Of a DNA stretch of 64,000 nucleotides, positions 61,683 to 64,000 are shown one piece after another (positions within the stretch are counted from its first letter, which is position 1; each line of letters opens with the position of its first letter). The DNA is from Oryzomicrobium sp. GTDB taxonomy: Bacteria > Pseudomonadota > Gammaproteobacteria > Burkholderiales > Rhodocyclaceae. The position numbers and the translations under genes are program-made. The notes under the pieces were generated by a model. The model was not told the origin of the DNA. It did no database searches and worked only from the letters and a program-made list of their open reading frames with translations. The stretch is from contig NZ_JAJTBG010000003.1 in assembly GCF_021287045.1 (NCBI RefSeq), positions 124,001 to 188,000 of the forward strand, given 5' to 3'.

Positions 61683-61999
61683 ATCTCGCCGAAAACCGAC
61701 GCCAGCTGCGCATTCCGCCCCTGACAGTGGCGGACGAAACGGGAACAAAGGCCAAACCTGTCCGGTTTTTCTATACGTAACCCCCGCCGGATCGCAAGCA
61801 TCCGCGCGGCGCCATAGCGAAAATGGCGACAAATTTATTTTGTTGCGTATAATATTTCATTGATATTTCAGATCAGCCTCAAAGCTGTCGAAAACATCAA
61901 TAAAAATGCTTGAAAAATAAGAGCCGGCAGCAATGACCGGACAGCAGCGGCACGCTCAAGCAGCGCCGTTCCGCCCACCCCCCGCGAGACAAACACCCC
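61683..61999 (+). promoter_or_regulatory. AT-rich upstream region of the second PAS chemoreceptor
   Basis: 317 bases without a gene. GC drops sharply at about 61825-61925. A perfect -10 hexamer TATAAT (61848-61853) is present with only a weak -35 candidate about 18 bases upstream. No sigma-28 match was convincing. Confidence 0.45.
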
Positions 62000-63592
62000 A
62001 TGAAGGCCAACCTCCCCGTCACCGGGGTCGAGCGCATGCTCGACCCCGGGCGCCCGATCGTCACCAAGACCGACACCAAAGGCCGCATCACCTACGCCAA
62101 CGATGCCTTCGTGCAGATCAGCGGCTTTTCCGCCGCCGAACTGATTGGCCAGAACCACAACGTGGTGCGCCACCCAGACATGCCGCCGGAAGCCTTCGCC
62201 GACCTGTGGAGCACCGTCCAGGCCGGCCTGGCCTGGCGGGGTCTGGTCAAGAACCGCTGCAAGAACGGCGACCACTACTGGGTCGACGCCTACGTCACCC
62301 CCATCACCGAGGACGGCCACGCCGTCGGCTACATGTCGGTGCGCTCCCGCCCTTCCGCCGAGAATGTGCGGGCGGCGGAAAGCCTTTACGACGCCGTGCG
62401 CCGCCAGCAGGCCACCCTGCCCGCCACCGCCCGGCAGCGCCACCGCCTGTCGATCAAGCAATCCCTGCTGGCCTTTTCCGTGGCCTTGATCGCCCTGCCC
62501 CTGGCCGCCACCCAGGTGCCGGCCCCCTGGCTGCTCACCGTGCTGGCCGGCAACACCCTGCTCGCCCTGGCTTTTGCCGCCTGGCTGTTGAGCAACGTGC
62601 GCCTGCCCCTCAAGCAGGCCAACGCCATCATCCGGGAACTGAGCGAGGGCCGGCTCAACGCCGCCTTCGCGCCGCAGCACCGCTTCAAGCTCAACCGCCT
62701 GACCATGCGCCTGCAATCCCTGCGGGTGCATCTGCGCGCCATCTTCGCCGACGTGCTGGCCCATAGCCGGCAGGTGGAAGAAGAAGCCCATTCGATCCAG
62801 GCCCAGATGGCGTGCATCACCACCACGGCCCGGGAACAGGCCGGCCACGTGGAATCGGTGAGCGCCTCCATGGAACAACTGGCGGTGGCCTCGGCGGACA
62901 TCGCCGGCCACGCCGGCACCGGCTTCAGCCTGGCGGAACAGGCCCTGGCCGAGGTAGGCCACGGCCAGGCACAGATGGCCGAAACCCGGACCCTGTCACA
63001 CCAGGTGCTGGCAGTGGTCGGTTCCCTGCACGGCCAGCTCGAACGCCTGGGCCAGTCGGTGGGCCAGATCGGCTCCCTGAGCAACACCATCCGGGAGATC
63101 GCCGACCAGACCAATCTGCTCGCCCTCAACGCCAGCATCGAGGCCGCCCGGGCCGGCGAGGCGGGGCGCGGCTTTGCCGTGGTGGCCGACGAGGTGCGCA
63201 AGCTGGCCGAACGCACCGGGGATTGCACCGGCGACATCGCCGCCACCCTGGTGGATATCGGCCGGGAATCCCAGGCCGCCCTGGACACCATGGACGAAGC
63301 CGCCACCCGGATCGAGCAGAGCGGCAGCCAGATCGAACGCTGCGACCAGAGCCTGGCCGCCATCCGCCAGGCCAGCGAATCGGCCCGCCGGGCCAGCGAG
63401 GAAATCCGCACCATGCTGGAGCAGCAGGCCAGCCTGACGGAGAACGTGGCCCAGACCCTGGAGCGTTTCCGCCAGAACCTGGAACAGGGGGTGGAGGACG
63501 TGGAAAAGGTGGGGGCCTCGGTGGAGGTTCTGACCCGCACCGCGGACGAGCAATACCAGCTGGTGCGCCACCTGGAAGGCCGGCTGGGCTGA
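62000..63592 (+). CDS. PAS-domain methyl-accepting chemotaxis protein (Aer-like)
   Basis: 530-residue paralogue of the receptor at 53944-55530. The PAS domain reads [47 protein letters not shown] and [22 protein letters not shown], nearly identical in pattern. Two hydrophobic spans at about 155-200 ([19 protein letters not shown] and [20 protein letters not shown]) are followed by a linker and a signalling tip [43 protein letters not shown]. The tip has Ser where most receptors have Ala (LNASIEAA). It is likely a redox or energy sensor. The ATG at 62000 aligns with its paralogue. A hairpin terminator follows. Confidence 0.93.
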   Translation: MKANLPVTGVERMLDPGRPIVTKTDTKGRITYANDAFVQISGFSAAELIGQNHNVVRHPDMPPEAFADLWSTVQAGLAWRGLVKNRCKNGDHYWVDAYVTPITEDGHAVGYMSVRSRPSAENVRAAESLYDAVRRQQATLPATARQRHRLSIKQSLLAFSVALIALPLAATQVPAPWLLTVLAGNTLLALAFAAWLLSNVRLPLKQANAIIRELSEGRLNAAFAPQHRFKLNRLTMRLQSLRVHLRAIFADVLAHSRQVEEEAHSIQAQMACITTTAREQAGHVESVSASMEQLAVASADIAGHAGTGFSLAEQALAEVGHGQAQMAETRTLSHQVLAVVGSLHGQLERLGQSVGQIGSLSNTIREIADQTNLLALNASIEAARAGEAGRGFAVVADEVRKLAERTGDCTGDIAATLVDIGRESQAALDTMDEAATRIEQSGSQIERCDQSLAAIRQASESARRASEEIRTMLEQQASLTENVAQTLERFRQNLEQGVEDVEKVGASVEVLTRTADEQYQLVRHLEGRLG

Positions 63593-63612
63593 TTCCGCCC
63601 GGCGTCCTCACG

Positions 63613-63633
63613 GGCCGCCTGCGGGCGGCCTTT
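63613..63633 (+). terminator. Hairpin terminator after the PAS chemoreceptor
   Basis: GGCCGCC (63613-63619) and GGCGGCC (63624-63630) form a perfect seven-base stem followed by TTT, 20 bases past the stop. Confidence 0.65.
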
Positions 63634-63690
63634 GCATTCATGGGTAGAGCGAACGGCCGGCGATGGGATCGCGGGCCGAACGCCCGGCGC

Positions 63691-64000
63691 CTATCCCTTG
63701 CGCGACTGGAGCAGCTGAAACACCCGGTCGAGCAGTTCGGTGCCCTGGGCCAGGGCATCCTCGTCGATGCCAGCGAGCAGGTCCCGGCTGAAGGCATCGA
63801 GTTCCTGTTGCAAGCCTTCGGTCAGGATCAATCCTTCGGCGGTCAGGGTCAGGAGCTTGCTGCGCCGGTCCTTGGGATCGGTGCTGCGGACGACCCAGCC
63901 CTGCCCTTCCAGGCGGTCGAGCAGGCGCACCAGGGTCGGCCCCTCGATGGCCAGGCGCCCAGCCAGCTCGGTCTGGTTCATCGGCTCGGCCCGGTTGCGC
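63691..64000 (-). CDS. MarR family transcriptional regulator (5' end outside window)
   Basis: The visible C-terminal part of a MarR/SlyA-type regulator, at least 102 residues. MNQTELAGRLAIEGPTLVRLLDRLEGQGWVVRSTDPKDRRSKLLTLTAEG is the recognition helix and wing of the family; the frame stays open to the window edge (RNRAEP before it). The N-terminal dimerisation helices and start codon lie beyond 64000. An internal Met at 63981 is not the real start because it falls just before the recognition helix. Target unknown. Confidence 0.88.
   Translation of the reverse strand, partial: RNRAEPMNQTELAGRLAIEGPTLVRLLDRLEGQGWVVRSTDPKDRRSKLLTLTAEGLILTEGLQQELDAFSRDLLAGIDEDALAQGTELLDRVFQLLQSRKG

Noticed and set aside
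61902-61935. Possible sigma-28 (flagellar) promoter TAAA...GCCG before the second chemoreceptor
   Set aside because: The spacer is about three bases too long and the -10 diverges from GCCGATAA.

Overview
The window is a gene-dense, very GC-rich chromosomal segment. Its gene types (fused NnrE/NnrD, TamA/TamB, a fused indolepyruvate oxidoreductase with an Lrp regulator, TsdB/TsdA cytochromes, acetoacetyl-CoA synthetase, ETF/ETF-QO fatty-acid oxidation genes, PAS chemoreceptors) suggest a free-living respiratory betaproteobacterium, perhaps of the Azospira/Dechlorosoma/Azoarcus group. That placement is inferred from gene content; no rRNA or tRNA gene is present. I see about 46 protein-coding genes, one of them cut by the right edge.

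Layout. 0.2-5.9 kb: complete tripartite RND efflux operon. 6.0-15.3 kb: Nnr NAD(P)HX repair enzyme, DMT transporter, TamA-TamB, SMR transporter. 15.4-21.2 kb: esterase-like hydrolase with a small membrane protein, then the indolepyruvate oxidoreductase divergent from an Lrp-type regulator. 21.3-23.0 kb: tsdBA thiosulfate/tetrathionate cytochromes. 23.3-29.0 kb: dodecin, two transporters, ArsC-like protein, NAD(P)H-binding protein and two LysR regulators. 29.0-32.9 kb: a visibly lower-GC island carrying a Gabija anti-phage system (gajA-gajB), a type I restriction specificity remnant, and a related palindromic element in opposite orientation at each end. 32.9-38.8 kb: acetoacetyl-CoA synthetase, thioesterase, ETF-quinone oxidoreductase, OprB-type porin. 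39.2-41.8 kb: ABC-F ATPase and a SRPBCC protein.

42.0-50.0 kb: a tightly packed nine-gene operon, read leftwards, with DarA-like and DarB/KASIII-like enzymes, a small HTH-like protein, a BtrH-type acyltransferase, an ABC-2 exporter, an acyl carrier protein, an atypical ketosynthase and a chain-length-factor-like protein. It predicts an exported fatty-acyl-derived (possibly dialkylresorcinol-related) product and is the best candidate here for a poorly described system. 50.2-55.5 kb: ferredoxin-NADP reductase with a nearby FNR-like box, an EAL-CBS-GGDEF-PDC protein and a PAS chemoreceptor. 55.9-61.7 kb: etfB-etfA-CbiM-like-acyl-CoA dehydrogenase run, divergent from a TetR regulator and a LOG enzyme. 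62.0-64.0 kb: a second PAS chemoreceptor and a truncated MarR gene.

Across the window, the TetR/etfB intergenic region holds two copies of a CATAC-N6-GTATG palindrome next to a promoter. A near-identical palindrome lies just after the -10 box of the ETF-quinone oxidoreductase gene 25 kb away. This suggests one TetR regulon for ETF and its quinone reductase. A family of short palindromic intergenic repeats recurs at about 25.6, 38.9 and 41.1 kb.
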